Positions 1 through 10,400 of a stretch of 64,000 nt of DNA are shown piece by piece. How positions within the stretch are numbered: the first letter of the stretch is position 1; the number at the start of each line of letters is the position of its first letter. The translations under genes were made by a program, and so were the position numbers. The notes beneath the pieces are model-generated. The model was given only the letters and a program-made list of their open reading frames with translations. It was not told where the DNA came from and did no database searches. Source of the stretch: Phaeobacter sp. J2-8 (GTDB lineage Bacteria > Pseudomonadota > Alphaproteobacteria > Rhodobacterales > Rhodobacteraceae); the NCBI RefSeq assembly GCF_022867865.1, contig NZ_JALIEC010000001.1:248001-312000 (forward strand), given 5' to 3'.

Positions 1-468
1 CGGATCTTGCAGAAGACAGCGGATGATTTCGACCCGCTGGCGTTCACCGGCCGACAACCCGCCAACCGTGCGGTCGGGATCAAGCGGCAGACCATAGGTT
101 TCCGACACGTCGCGGATCTGCTGGGCCAGATCGCGGGGCTTGGGCGGATTTTCCATGCCAAGCGCGACGTTTTCAGCAACGGTCAGCGCCTCGAACAGGG
201 AAAAATGCTGAAACACCATCGCCACACCAGAGCCACGGGCCGCATGTGGGTTTGGCGGGGCAAAGGCCGCGCCGTTCAGCATCATGCTGCCGCTGTCCGG
301 TTTCACCAGACCATAGATCATTTTGACCAGCGTGGATTTGCCCGCGCCGTTTTCACCCAAAAGCGCATGCACCTCGCCCTTGCCCACCGAAAAGGACACA
401 TCGGAATTGGCGATCACACCGGGATAGGCCTTGGTCAGCCCTTTGATATCCAACAGGGTCTCTCTCAT
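1..468 (-). CDS. ABC importer ATPase, BmpA/nucleoside type (3' part off the window)
   Basis: This is the N-terminal 156 residues of an ABC ATPase; the gene runs off the left edge. Walker A (GENGAGKST) lies at about residues 38-46 and the signature motif (LSAGERQ) begins near residue 138. The motif spacing and the text 'VFQHFSLFEALTVAEN' after a Q-loop match the double-domain ATPases of sugar/nucleoside importers that work with a BmpA-type lipoprotein. The ATG overlaps the xdhC stop as ATGA, so it is translationally coupled to the xanthine dehydrogenase operon. From that context I infer a purine or nucleoside importer. A simple-sugar importer is the alternative. The ATPase class is sure; the substrate is inferred. 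Confidence 0.85.
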   Translation of the reverse strand, partial: MRETLLDIKGLTKAYPGVIANSDVSFSVGKGEVHALLGENGAGKSTLVKMIYGLVKPDSGSMMLNGAAFAPPNPHAARGSGVAMVFQHFSLFEALTVAENVALGMENPPKPRDLAQQIRDVSETYGLPLDPDRTVGGLSAGERQRVEIIRCLLQDP

Positions 469-1403
469 GCGCGGTTCTCCCTTGCGGCGGTCTGGGGCTC
501 TGTTCGGTTCAGGTAACGGGCCGCCACCCCCACAGCAATGGCATGCGGATGTTTGCCCAATCCGGGGTCGCCAATCGGACAGGTGATGCGCGCTATTTGG
601 GCATCACTATGTCCCAAGGCGGCAAGCCGCGACCGGAAGCGCGCCCATTTGGTGACAGATCCGATCAATCCGGCGCTGGCAAAGCCATGGGTCAATGCGG
701 CGTGGCACAGCGCCAGATCCAGCGCGTGCGAATATGTCAGGATCAGGTGATGCGCGGTTTTCGGGGCATGGGGCATCAAAGCGGCCGGGTCAGCGACAGG
801 GACCACAGTGACCGACGTGGGGTGGGCGTCGGGAAAGCGCGCTGCGGCGGTGTCGACCCAGGTGATCGCCATGCCCGGCAGCGGGGCCAGAACGTCGACC
901 AGGGCACGGCCCACATGGCCCGCGCCCCAGATCCAGATTTGGAAATCCGGGGTCAAAATTGGCTCGATAAACCATGAACCATGAAGTCCCGCCGTCACCG
1001 GCGCGCCCGCGTTGCGCAGGTCGGTTTCGGCTCGGAAAATCGCCAGCGGTTTCGCACCTTTGCCACGTGCAAAGACCCCAGTTTCCGGCACATCGTCCAG
1101 GCGCGGGGCGTCATAAACCTCGGTCAGGAGGGTCAACGCGCCACCGCAGCATTGCCCCAGTTCCGGCCCCAGGGGGTGGCGGGTCAACTGATCCGGCGCT
1201 TGCCCGGTCAGGGCGTCGCGCGCCGCAAGTGTCGCGGCATATTCCAAAGCGCCGCCGCCAATGGTGCCGCTTTGCCCATCTGCCCAGACCAGCATCGCGG
1301 CCCCCACTTCGCGCGGGGATGACCCGGCAATCGCGGCAATCACCACGCGGGCGACCCGGCCCTTGTCGGCAACCACATCACACAGGCCTGTGCGGTCAAA
1401 CAT
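465..1403 (-). CDS. xdhC: Xanthine dehydrogenase accessory protein XdhC
   Basis: The product has 312 residues. XdhC binds molybdenum cofactor, helps its sulfuration, and inserts it into the XdhB subunit. An N-terminal XdhC/CoxI-type segment (AGSSPREVGAAM, then GTIGGGALE) is followed by the Cys pair GQCCGG and a C-terminal Rossmann-like segment (IWGAGHVGRAL). I chose the ATG at 1403 because it overlaps the xdhB stop by 8 bases and begins the conserved region; the open frame continues further upstream only as a shadow inside xdhB. The last gene-specific residues overlap the next ABC ATPase start as ATGA, so xdhA-xdhB-xdhC-ABC form one unit. Confidence 0.92.
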   Translation of the reverse strand: MFDRTGLCDVVADKGRVARVVIAAIAGSSPREVGAAMLVWADGQSGTIGGGALEYAATLAARDALTGQAPDQLTRHPLGPELGQCCGGALTLLTEVYDAPRLDDVPETGVFARGKGAKPLAIFRAETDLRNAGAPVTAGLHGSWFIEPILTPDFQIWIWGAGHVGRALVDVLAPLPGMAITWVDTAAARFPDAHPTSVTVVPVADPAALMPHAPKTAHHLILTYSHALDLALCHAALTHGFASAGLIGSVTKWARFRSRLAALGHSDAQIARITCPIGDPGLGKHPHAIAVGVAARYLNRTEPQTAARENRA

Positions 1404-3822
1404 CGTCCAGCGCCTTGATCGCGGCAAGAATGCGTTCCGGCGTCGCCGGGGCGTCCAAATCGGGATAGCCCTTGCCACAGGCGGCAATTGCATCCGACAG
1501 CGCAAAGAAGGCCGACATGCCCAGCATGAAGGGCGGTTCGCCCACCGCCTTGGAACGATAGATCGTGTCGCTTTGGTTTTCGCCATCCCACAGGTCGACG
1601 TTGAACACATCCGGCGTGTCGGAACAGGCCGGGATTTTATAGGTCGACGGCGCATGGGTGCGCAAGCGGCCCGTATCGTCCCAGACCAGCTCCTCCATCG
1701 TGAGCCAGCCGGCGCCTTGAACAAAGCCGCCTTCGACCTGTCCGATGTCCAGCGCCGGGTTCAGCGAGGCGCCGGCATCATGCAGAATATCGGTGCGCAA
1801 GATACGGTTTTCGCCGGTCAGCGTGTCGATCACGCATTCGGTCAGTGCCGCACCATAGGCGAAATAGAAAAATGGCCGCCCCTGGCCCTTGATCCGGTCC
1901 CAGGCGACATCGGGCGTCTTGTAAAATCCGGTGGCGGACAGGCTGATCCGCGCCTCATAGGCGGATTTCGCCGCTTCGGCAAAGGTCAGGGTCTCGCCGC
2001 CGACGATGACATTGCCATCCTCGAACCGGACGTTTTCGACCGGCTGCTGGTGCAATCCCGCCAGATGTTCGGCCATCCTTGCGGTGATCTTGTCACAGGC
2101 GTTCTTGACCGCCATACCGTTCAGATCAGACCCGGAGGAGGCGGCAGTCGCCGAAGTGTTGGGCACCTTGGCGGTGTCGGTCGCGGTGATGCGGATCATG
2201 TCGATCGGCACGCCAAAGCGCGATGCCGCGACCTGCGCCACCTTTTGAAACAGCCCCTGACCCATTTCGGTGCCGCCGTGGTTCAGGTGGATCGAGCCAT
2301 CCTGATAGACATGCACCAGCGCGCCGGCCTGATTGAGGTGGGTCAGCGTAAAGGAAATGCCGAATTTCACCGGCGTCAGGGCAAGACCGCGTTTCAGGAT
2401 CGGATTGGAGGCATTCCAGGCAGAGATATCCGCGCGCCGGGTGGCATAATCGGCGCGGGTCGCCAAGGCGTCGGTCATCTCGTTCAGAATGAAGTCCGTG
2501 ACGCCCATGCCATAGGGCGTGGTTTGCACACCGGGCTGTGGCGTGGGCACCGCTGGCGGGGTCACGTTTTGCGCCGTCCCGCGCGAGGTCAGATCGGCAC
2601 CCGGGGCGGTGAAGGGCCGGGATTTGGCGGCGGAATGCGGACCGGTGTAGCGATGCGCTGTGCCCGCCCCGGTTTTTGCCGGGGCCTCATAATAATTGGC
2701 GCGCCGCACCGTCAGCGGATCAAGCCCCAGATGATGCGCGATGTGATCAACCACCCGTTCGATGCCCAACATCCCCTGCGGGCCGCCAAAACCGCGATAG
2801 GCGGTGGCGCTTTGGGTATTGGTTTTCAACCGGTGGCTTTCGATCCGGGCGTGTTCCAGATGATAGGCATTGTCGGCGTGCAGCATGGCGCGGTCCGCCA
2901 CCGGCAGCGACAGATCCTGTGCCCAGCCACAGCGGGCATATTGCATGAAGTCAACGCCAGTGATTTTGCCCTGATCGTCAAAGCCGACGGAATAATCGAT
3001 GCGGAAATCGTGACGTTTGCCGGTGATGGTCATGTCATCATCGCGGTCATAACGCATCTTGCAGGGTTTTCCGGTGATCTGCGCCGCGATGGCGCAGATA
3101 CAGGCCAATGCATTGCCCTGGCTTTCCTTGCCTCCAAAACCGCCGCCCATGCGCCGGGTTTCCACCCGGACCGCATGCATCGGGGTGCCGATGGCCTCGG
3201 CCACCTTGTGCTGGATCTCGGTCGGGTGCTGGGTCGAGGAATGCACCACCATGTCGCCGTTGTCCTGTGGCAGGGCGAGGGCGGCCTGACCTTCCAGATA
3301 GAAATGTTCCTGGCCGCCCATTTCCAGACTGCCGGTCAGCTGGTGTGGCGCGCCCGCGATGGCGCTGGCGGCGTCGCCCTTTTGATAGATGCGCGGGCCG
3401 TCTTCGAACCGGCTGTTGGCGGCGAGGGCGGCGTCAATGGTCAGGATCGGGGTTTCGGCGGTGGTTTCGACCTTGGCCAGACGTGCAGCCTTGCGGGCGT
3501 TCAGATGGGTATCGGCGACCACCGCAAAGATCGGTTGGCCGATATAATGCAGCGCGCCGGTGCTGAGCAGGGGTTCGTCATGGATTGACGGTGACACATC
3601 ATTGGCAAACGGCAGATCATCCGCCGTCAGCACCGCAGCGACACCGGGCGCGGCGCGCACGGCGGTGAGGTCCAGAGCGGTGATTGTGCCGCGGGCAATT
3701 TCACTGGTGCCAAAAGCGATATGCAGGGTGCCGCGCGGGGTCGGAATGTCGTCGATATAGCGCGCCGCGCCGGTGACATGCAGCGCGCCGGCATCATGGG
3801 GCAGGGGTTTGGAGACGCTCAT
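1396..3822 (-). CDS. xdhB: Xanthine dehydrogenase large (molybdopterin) subunit XdhB
   Basis: This 808-residue subunit has the usual length. It carries the molybdopterin site that hydroxylates hypoxanthine to xanthine and xanthine to urate. Visible motifs are the GGGFGGKE loop (with QEHFYLEGQ just before it), the arginine-containing [11 protein letters not shown] segment, the EMGQGLFQK motif, and the C-terminal [11 protein letters not shown], whose Glu is the expected catalytic base. The protein is cytoplasmic with no signal peptide. The start overlaps the xdhA stop as ATGA and the end overlaps xdhC. The reading frame is intact, unlike that of xdhA. Confidence 0.95.
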   Translation of the reverse strand: MSVSKPLPHDAGALHVTGAARYIDDIPTPRGTLHIAFGTSEIARGTITALDLTAVRAAPGVAAVLTADDLPFANDVSPSIHDEPLLSTGALHYIGQPIFAVVADTHLNARKAARLAKVETTAETPILTIDAALAANSRFEDGPRIYQKGDAASAIAGAPHQLTGSLEMGGQEHFYLEGQAALALPQDNGDMVVHSSTQHPTEIQHKVAEAIGTPMHAVRVETRRMGGGFGGKESQGNALACICAIAAQITGKPCKMRYDRDDDMTITGKRHDFRIDYSVGFDDQGKITGVDFMQYARCGWAQDLSLPVADRAMLHADNAYHLEHARIESHRLKTNTQSATAYRGFGGPQGMLGIERVVDHIAHHLGLDPLTVRRANYYEAPAKTGAGTAHRYTGPHSAAKSRPFTAPGADLTSRGTAQNVTPPAVPTPQPGVQTTPYGMGVTDFILNEMTDALATRADYATRRADISAWNASNPILKRGLALTPVKFGISFTLTHLNQAGALVHVYQDGSIHLNHGGTEMGQGLFQKVAQVAASRFGVPIDMIRITATDTAKVPNTSATAASSGSDLNGMAVKNACDKITARMAEHLAGLHQQPVENVRFEDGNVIVGGETLTFAEAAKSAYEARISLSATGFYKTPDVAWDRIKGQGRPFFYFAYGAALTECVIDTLTGENRILRTDILHDAGASLNPALDIGQVEGGFVQGAGWLTMEELVWDDTGRLRTHAPSTYKIPACSDTPDVFNVDLWDGENQSDTIYRSKAVGEPPFMLGMSAFFALSDAIAACGKGYPDLDAPATPERILAAIKALDDV

Positions 3823-5217
3823 GGTGTGACCTCCAGCACCGAGGTGGCTGTGCCGTTCAGGTCGTGGAAGTAACGCAGAAGCATGTTTTTGGCGCTGGTC
3901 TTGCGATACTCGGCACTGGCGCGCATGTCGGACATCGGGGTGAAGTCCTCATCCAGCGCAGCGGCGGCCGCCGCCACGCTGTCTTCGGACCAGGGCCGAC
4001 CGATGAGGGCGGTTTCCAATGTGATCGCGCGCTTTGGCGTACCGGCCATGCCGCCAAATGCGATGCGGGCGGCGGAGATCTTGCCATCCGTGATGGTCAG
4101 ATCAAAGGCACCGCAGACGGCGGAAATATCCTGATCAAAGCGTTTCGAGAGTTTGTAGCTGCGCAGATTGGCGCGGGTTTTGGGGATGGTCACGGCCTCG
4201 ACAAATTCGCCCGGGGCACGATCCTGTTTGCCGTAGTCGATGAAGAAATCTTCCAGTGCGATGTCGCGCCGCCTGTCACCTTGGCGCAGATGCAATGTCG
4301 CGCCGAGGGTGATCAGCACCGGCGGGCTGTCCCGATGGGAGAGCCGTTGGCGATATTGCCGCCGATGGTCGCGGCCTCGCGCACCTGAACGCTGCCATAG
4401 CGGCGCAGGAGTTCGCCGAAACTGGGATAAAGCTCCGTCATCACCGGCCAGAGCTGTGCGATGGTGACACCGGCGCCGATTTTCAATGTGTCGCCCCGGT
4501 GTTCGATCTGTTGCAGATCCTGGCACTGATTGAGGAAGATGACCGGATCGAGGTCGCGCAATTGTTTGGTGACCCAGAGCCCCACATCGGTGGCCCCGGC
4601 GATCAGGGTTGCGTCGGGGTGTTGGCTGTAGATTTGCGCCAGTTCGTCCGAGGATCGGGGCAGGAAGGGGGGCCTGCCCCCCGCTGCGCCCCCCCGGGAT
4701 ATTTTTGAACAGAAGAAGCCACAAGGGCGGCATCCGCCGCGACCCAGTGTGGCACCGGTGCGGTTTCGGCGGATTTGGCTGCGCGGAGGATCGGGGCGTA
4801 GCCGGTGCAGCGGCAGAGATTGCCGGCCAGCCGGTCGTTGTGATCGGTTTGGCCATTGGCATGGGCCACGGCCATCGAGGCGATGAAGCCCGGCGTGCAA
4901 AACCCGCATTGCGAGCCGTGATGCGCGACCATGGCGGATTGAACCGGGTGCAGATCGCCGCTGTCGTCGCGAATGCCCTCGACCGTGCGGACAGATTTGC
5001 CTTCCAGCTGCGGTAAAAAGAGGATGCAGGCATTCAGCGCGCGGATACCGTTTTCATCCTGCACCATCACCGTGCAGGCCCCGCAGTCGCCTTCGTTGCA
5101 GCCCTCTTTGGTTCCGGTCAATCCGCGGTCTTCGCGCAGCCAGTCCAGCAGAGTTTGCGTTGGATTGTCAGGGCGAAGCCGGACATGTTCTCCGTTCAGA
5201 AGAAAGCCAATGTCCAT
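3819..5217 (-). pseudogene. xdhA: Xanthine dehydrogenase small subunit XdhA (2Fe-2S and FAD), two frameshifts
   Basis: The N-terminal segment has the two 2Fe-2S motifs (EGCNEGDCGACT and CGFCTPGF...NLCRCTGY). The FAD domain follows in a second frame ([28 protein letters not shown]) and finishes in a third ([16 protein letters not shown] to the stop). Each junction is explained by one missing base. The first is near 4680-4700 in a G/C run inside the linker between domains, where a genome repeat is embedded. The second is near 4330, where the expected IGDSPP reads IGTARR. I chose the ATG at 5217, preceded by AGGA, over an upstream GTG at 5247. The stop overlaps xdhB as ATGA. Either the gene is broken or these are homopolymer sequencing errors. 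Confidence 0.85.
4691..4718 (+). repeat. Interspersed 28-base repeat (copy 1), inside the xdhA linker
   Basis: The 28 bases are identical to 20042-20069. The element starts with a C run and CCGGGATATTTTTG and ends with ACAGAAGAAG. Just upstream lies a G-run/C-run hairpin (GGGGGG-CCT-GCCCCCC at about 4667-4682). Similar terminator-like sequences are, from memory, common between genes in Rhodobacteraceae. Here it lies antisense within a coding region, in the linker between the 2Fe-2S and FAD domains of XdhA. Read on the minus strand it encodes SSVQKYPGG. Confidence 0.75.
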
Positions 5218-5469
5218 ATCTGGGTCCTGCCGCTCTACCTTGCGCACAATTTTGCAAACCCTCGATGCGGCGTAGAAGGTTTGCGTGCCGGTCCGTTAAG
5301 CAGGATAGGGAGGCTGGTTCGCGACTGGCAAGCGAATCCTTGGCTGCGGTGCAGAAAGTTTTTGCCATTGCATAAATCTTGTGCGTTGGTTTTTGGCGGC
5401 CCTGCGTGGGGTTTCAACGGTTTAGTAGGGGCTTATTCATCAGGTTCATTTGAAAGACTTTTTGGCGGA

Positions 5470-6391
5470 TCAGCCAAATACCGACCAATTGGTGAACCGT
5501 GCCAGCCGTTCCGCCGCCTCTGTGCCGACCTTTGAATTTCCCCAGGCGTTCAGGCCTGGCGACCAGATTGCGACAGAGGCCCGCCCCGGCACCGCGAGCA
5601 GGATACCGCCGCCAACGCCGCTTTTGCCGGGGAGGCCGGTGCGGAAGGCAAAGTCGCCGGAGCCGTCATAATGGCCGCAGGTCATCATCAGCGCAGCAAT
5701 GCGGCGGCGTTTTACCTGGGGCAGCAGCATTGGTGCGCCCTTCAGCCCGGCGATGCCGCGACCAGCCAGGGCCAGTTGCCGGGTGGTCATTTCGATGGCG
5801 CATTGGTGGAAATAGGTGCCCAGCGTCATCTCTGCCGGGTTTTTCAGGTTGCCGAAGCTTTTCAGATAATGCGCCAGGGCAAAGTTTCGGTGACCGGTGG
5901 ATTTTTCCGATGCGGCGACAGCGGCGTCGATATGAATATCGTCTTCGCCGCTGCTGGCGCGAATAAAGCCGAGGATTTCGGTCAGGGCCTCTTTTGGGCG
6001 CGGCGGCCAGGAGTTCATCGGTGGTGACCAGCGCCCCGGCGTTGATAAAGGGATTGCGCGGGCGGCCCTGTTCCTGTTCCAGCAAGAGGATCGAGTTGAA
6101 ACGGTCGCCCGAGGGTTCGCGACCCACCCGCGACCAGAGGCTTTCGCCGATGCGGGACAAGACGCAGGCGAGGGCAAACACCTTGGACACCGATTGGATC
6201 GAAAATCGGGTGTCTGATTGGCCGGCGCTGAGCAGGCGACCGTCGGCCAGCGCCACCGAAATGGCAAATTGCGCCGGGTCGATACGGGCCAGTTCCGGGA
6301 TATAGGTCGCCACCTCGCCCCAATCCGCGCTTGTGCGGAACTCGGAATTGAGGGTTTCGAGAAAGGTTTGCAATTGGTCCGGGTCCGTCAT
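5470..6391 (-). pseudogene. glsA: Glutaminase A, one frameshift
   Basis: Glutaminase hydrolyses glutamine to glutamate and ammonia. The N-terminal 125 or so residues are in one frame (FSIQSVSKVF with the Ser-x-x-Lys motif, then NPFINAGALVTTDEL). The rest is in a second frame (RPKEALTEILGFIRASSG through HYDGSGDFAFRTGLPGKSGVGGGILLAVPG to the stop). The switch near 6000, where LLAARPKEAL is expected, needs one extra base or two missing ones. The combined length of about 307 residues is normal. No partner gene is obvious; it lies between the xdh operon and an alpha/beta hydrolase, all on the minus strand. Confidence 0.85.
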
Positions 6392-6429
6392 GGCGCGAAG
6401 CTACAGCGCCCGGCGCGCTTGTCCAGATG

Positions 6430-7350
6430 TCACGTGTTGGCGGCGGTTGGTATGTCCGATGTCATGAAGCTGGTAATTTCTGTGATGGCAGAGCGCACAT
6501 TGAGGATCGAATTATGCTCGCCGTGTTCATAGATCTGCACCTTGGCGCCGGGCCAAGTGTCGCCGATATCTGTCACATCATCAAACGGAACGGCCCAATC
6601 CTGGCGGGCATGAACGACCAGAAGATCTTCGGACCGGTTTGCGGTCATATGGTCCCAAGGGGTTTCGATCGCATAAGGCGCGCCAAGGCGGCTGACCTCG
6701 GCCACAAAGGTATCAAGACATCGGCCATCCAGCCCGTATTGCCTGCCACCCTGCCGGACAAGGTTGGCGAGGTTCACCGGCGTGGACACAAACGCCAGTT
6801 TCGGGCTGAGGTCACAGTGTTTGAGGGCGAAAAGCGTGCCGTTGCAGCCAACGCAATGGGCGATCACACCATCATAGGGGCCGTGGCTTCTGGTGACGGA
6901 ATGAATGCTTTCGGCGATGTCACGCATGCTGCACATATCGCGCTGCGGGCCGAGATGCCCCGGCAGGACCAGCAGATCAACCGTGACGCCCGCGGTTTGC
7001 AGCCGCCGAATAAGCCGCAGGAACTGACGGAAATGTCCATCCAGCCCCGGCACGATCAAGATGCGTTTGCCAGAGGGGCTGTTGTCCTTGGCCAGGGCCG
7101 GGAAATTCAGCCGGGTCACCCCGTCCACGGTGATTTGCGTGATGTCCTCTGGTGAATAACGGTCCAGATCCGCCAGGAAACAGGCCGAGGGCGTAAGATG
7201 CCGTCGCGCCAGCATGCGGGCCGTTCCGCGCGGTGACAGTTTGGTCATCACATCCAGAGCATGTCGTCGCAGACGGGTTTTGATGCCGTATTGCGGGAGT
7301 TGCACTTCGACGGGGAGCGTATAGGGGCTATTAACTGTATCGTTTGGCAT
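6430..7350 (-). CDS. Alpha/beta-hydrolase fold protein with Cys at the nucleophile position
   Basis: The product has 306 residues. The core reads as an alpha/beta hydrolase: RILIVPGLDGHFRQF (oxyanion strand and loop, residues about 97-110), the nucleophile elbow AHCVG (164-168), a likely acid at Asp251 (HARQDWAVPF) and a likely catalytic His in EHGEHN (276-279). The elbow has Cys166 where Ser is usual, as in dienelactone hydrolases, so either thiol catalysis or loss of activity is possible. No signal peptide is seen. The ATG at 7350 has a poor ribosome site. The substrate is unknown; the partner genes give no hint. Confidence 0.75.
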   Translation of the reverse strand: MPNDTVNSPYTLPVEVQLPQYGIKTRLRRHALDVMTKLSPRGTARMLARRHLTPSACFLADLDRYSPEDITQITVDGVTRLNFPALAKDNSPSGKRILIVPGLDGHFRQFLRLIRRLQTAGVTVDLLVLPGHLGPQRDMCSMRDIAESIHSVTRSHGPYDGVIAHCVGCNGTLFALKHCDLSPKLAFVSTPVNLANLVRQGGRQYGLDGRCLDTFVAEVSRLGAPYAIETPWDHMTANRSEDLLVVHARQDWAVPFDDVTDIGDTWPGAKVQIYEHGEHNSILNVRSAITEITSFMTSDIPTAANT

Positions 7351-7484
7351 TTTTCACAAAATTACTTAAAGGGGAGTTATATTGCGACGCTCCACTTTAA
7401 AGTTGGCAGAATTTGGGCCGGGGCGGGACAAGGTCGCGGCGGCATGGCTTCCATCGCCGCGCTGGCGGGCATAGTTTGGCGCCT

Positions 7485-10400
7485 ATGAGCCAAGCACCCC
7501 GATTTATTCACCTGCGCACCCATACCGAATACTCTTTGTTGGAAGGGGCTATGCGGCTTAAAAAGCTGCCGGGTCTCTGTGCCGACATGGGCATGCCTGC
7601 GGTGGCGGTGACCGATAGCAACAATCTGTTTTGCGGGCTGGAGTTTTCGGTTGGTGCACAGGGGGCTGGCATACAGCCGATCATGGGCTGTCAGGTCGAT
7701 CTGGCGTATCAGGCCGTCAAACCGGGGGATCGCCCGGCATTGCCTGCGGCGATTGTCCTTCTGGCGCAGAATGAACGCGGATATGAGCATCTGATGCGGC
7801 TCAACACCTGTCTTTATGTGGACAAGGGCGGGCAGCAGCCGCAGGTGACGCTGGATGAATTGCAGAGCAATTCAGATGGGTTGATTTGCCTGTCTGGCGG
7901 GCCGGATGGTCCGGTGGGCAGATTGTTGCAGCGCGGGCAACGCCCGGCGGCAGAGGCGCTGATGGAGCGGCTCAAATCCATATTCGGGGATCGGCTGTAT
8001 GTCGAGTTGCAGCGCCACCCCGGCGAAGGCGGATTGCCCGAGGCCGAAGCGAAATCGGAACGTGGCTTTGTCGAAATGGCCTATGCCATGGATCTGCCGC
8101 TGGTGGCGACGAATGACGTTTATTTCCCGAAACCAGAGATGTACGAGGCGCATGATGCGCTGATCTGTATCGCCGAAGGTGCCTATGTCGATCAACAGGA
8201 CGGGCGCCGCCGTCTGACGCGCGAACATTATTTCAAAAGCCCGCAGGAAATGGCGACGCTGTTTGCCGATTTGCCAGAGGCGCTGGAAAACACGGTCGAG
8301 ATCGCCAAGCGCTGTGCCTTTGGCTGTTATCGCCGCGATCCGATCCTGCCGAAATTCGCCGATGACGAGGTGGCCGAACTGCGCCGCATCGCCAACGAAG
8401 GCCTGCAACAGCGGCTGGCGGTGATCCCGCATGCGGTGTCGGTCGAGGAATATCAGGAACGGTTGGAATTCGAGCTTGGCATTATCGAGGGCATGGGATT
8501 TCCCGGCTACTTTCTGATCGTTGCCGATTTCATCCAATGGGCCAAGGACAATGATATTCCGGTGGGGCCGGGGCGGGGGTCTGGTGCCGGGTCGCTTGTG
8601 GCCTATGCGTTGACCATCACCGACCTTGACCCGCTGCGCTATTCGCTGCTGTTCGAACGGTTCCTGAACCCGGAACGGGTCAGCATGCCTGACTTTGACA
8701 TCGACTTTTGCATGGATCGCCGCGAAGAGGTGATCCGCTATGTGCAGCAGAAATATGGCCGCGACAAAGTGGGCCAGATCATCACCTTTGGTGCGCTCTT
8801 GTCCAAGGCGGCGGTGCGTGACATCGGGCGCGTGTTGCAGATGCCCTATGGTCAGGTCGATCGGCTGTCGAAAATGATCCCGGTCGAAGGGGTGAAACCC
8901 GTCAGCATCGAAAAGGCGTTGCAGGACGAGCCGCGCCTGAAAGAAGAGGCCAGGAACGAAGAGGTGGTTGACCGGCTTCTGACCTATGGTCAGCAGGTCG
9001 AGGGGCTGTTGCGCAATGCATCGACCCACGCCGCCGGGGTGGTGATTGGCGACCGGCCATTGGATGCGCTTGTGCCGCTTTACCAGGATCCGCGATCCGA
9101 CATGCCGGCCACGCAATTCAACATGAAATGGGTCGAACAGGCCGGGCTGGTGAAATTCGACTTTCTCGGTCTGAAAACCCTGACCGTGATCCAGAATGCG
9201 ATGGATCTGATCTTCAAATCCGGTCGGCCGCTGCATGTCTCGGCGGACGGCAGGCAGCTCTATGAACCGGCGGAAGGGGCCGAAAACCAGATCAACGCCA
9301 TCCCGCTGGATGATGAGGCGTCTTACAAGCTTTATGCGGCGGCCAAGACCGTGGCGGTGTTTCAGGTGGAAAGCTCGGGCATGATGGATGCCCTGAAACG
9401 TATGAAGCCGACCTGTATCGAGGACATCGTTGCCCTTGTGGCGCTGTACCGTCCCGGCCCGATGGAAAACATCCCAACCTATTGCGAGGTCAAGAACGGG
9501 CAGAAAAAGATCACCTCGGTCCATCCGTCGATCGACCACATCCTGTCGGAAACCCAGGGCATTATCGTCTATCAGGAACAGGTGATGCAGATCGCGCAGG
9601 TCATGGCGGGCTATTCGCTTGGCGGTGCTGACTTGTTGCGTCGGGCGATGGGTAAAAAGATCAAAGAGGCGATGGACGCCGAACGTCCGAAATTCGAAAA
9701 GGGCGCGGCGGAAAACGGGGTCGACAAGAAAAAGGCGACCGAGGTTTTCGACCTTCTGGAAAAATTCGCCAACTACGGTTTCAACAAATCCCACGCCGCT
9801 GCCTATGCCGTCGTCAGCTACCAAACCGCCTGGCTGAAGGCCAACCACCCGGTCGAATTCATGGCCGGGGTGATGAACTGCGATATCCACCTGACCGACA
9901 AGCTTGCGACCTATTTCGAAGAGGTCCGCAAGGGGCTGGGGCTGCCTTGGGTGCCGCCCTGCGTAAACCGGTCGCTGGCGACGTTTGATGTGGTGGACGG
10001 CGCATTGGTCTATGCGCTGGGCGCGTTGAAAAACGTCGGGGTCGAGGCGATGAAACTGGTGGTAGAGGGGCGGCGCGCCGACCCAACCCAGCCGGGCAGC
10101 CCCGACAAACCCTTTGCCACGATTTATGATCTGGCCCGGCGGGTTGATCTGAAACGGGTGGGCAAACGCCCGATGGAAATGCTGGCCCGCGCCGGGGCGT
10201 TCGATCAGCTTGATCCCAATCGGCGGCGGGTGTTCGAAAGTCTTGATGCGCTGGTGAGCTATTCAGCTGCGGTGCATGATCAGAAAAACTCTAATCAAGT
10301 CAGCCTGTTTGGCGAGGCGGGGGATGACCTTCCGGAACCGCGTCTTGCGCCGGTGAATGATTGGTTGCCCGCCGAAAGGCTGGCCGAGGAATTCAAGGCG

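Noticed and set aside
1261-3588. Long plus-strand open frame (775 codons) opposite xdhB
   Set aside because: It is the antisense shadow of the well-conserved xdhB gene in GC-rich DNA and has no recognisable protein features.
7872-9890. Long minus-strand open frame opposite dnaE
   Set aside because: It is complementary to the catalytic core of dnaE and has His/Arg-rich shadow composition.
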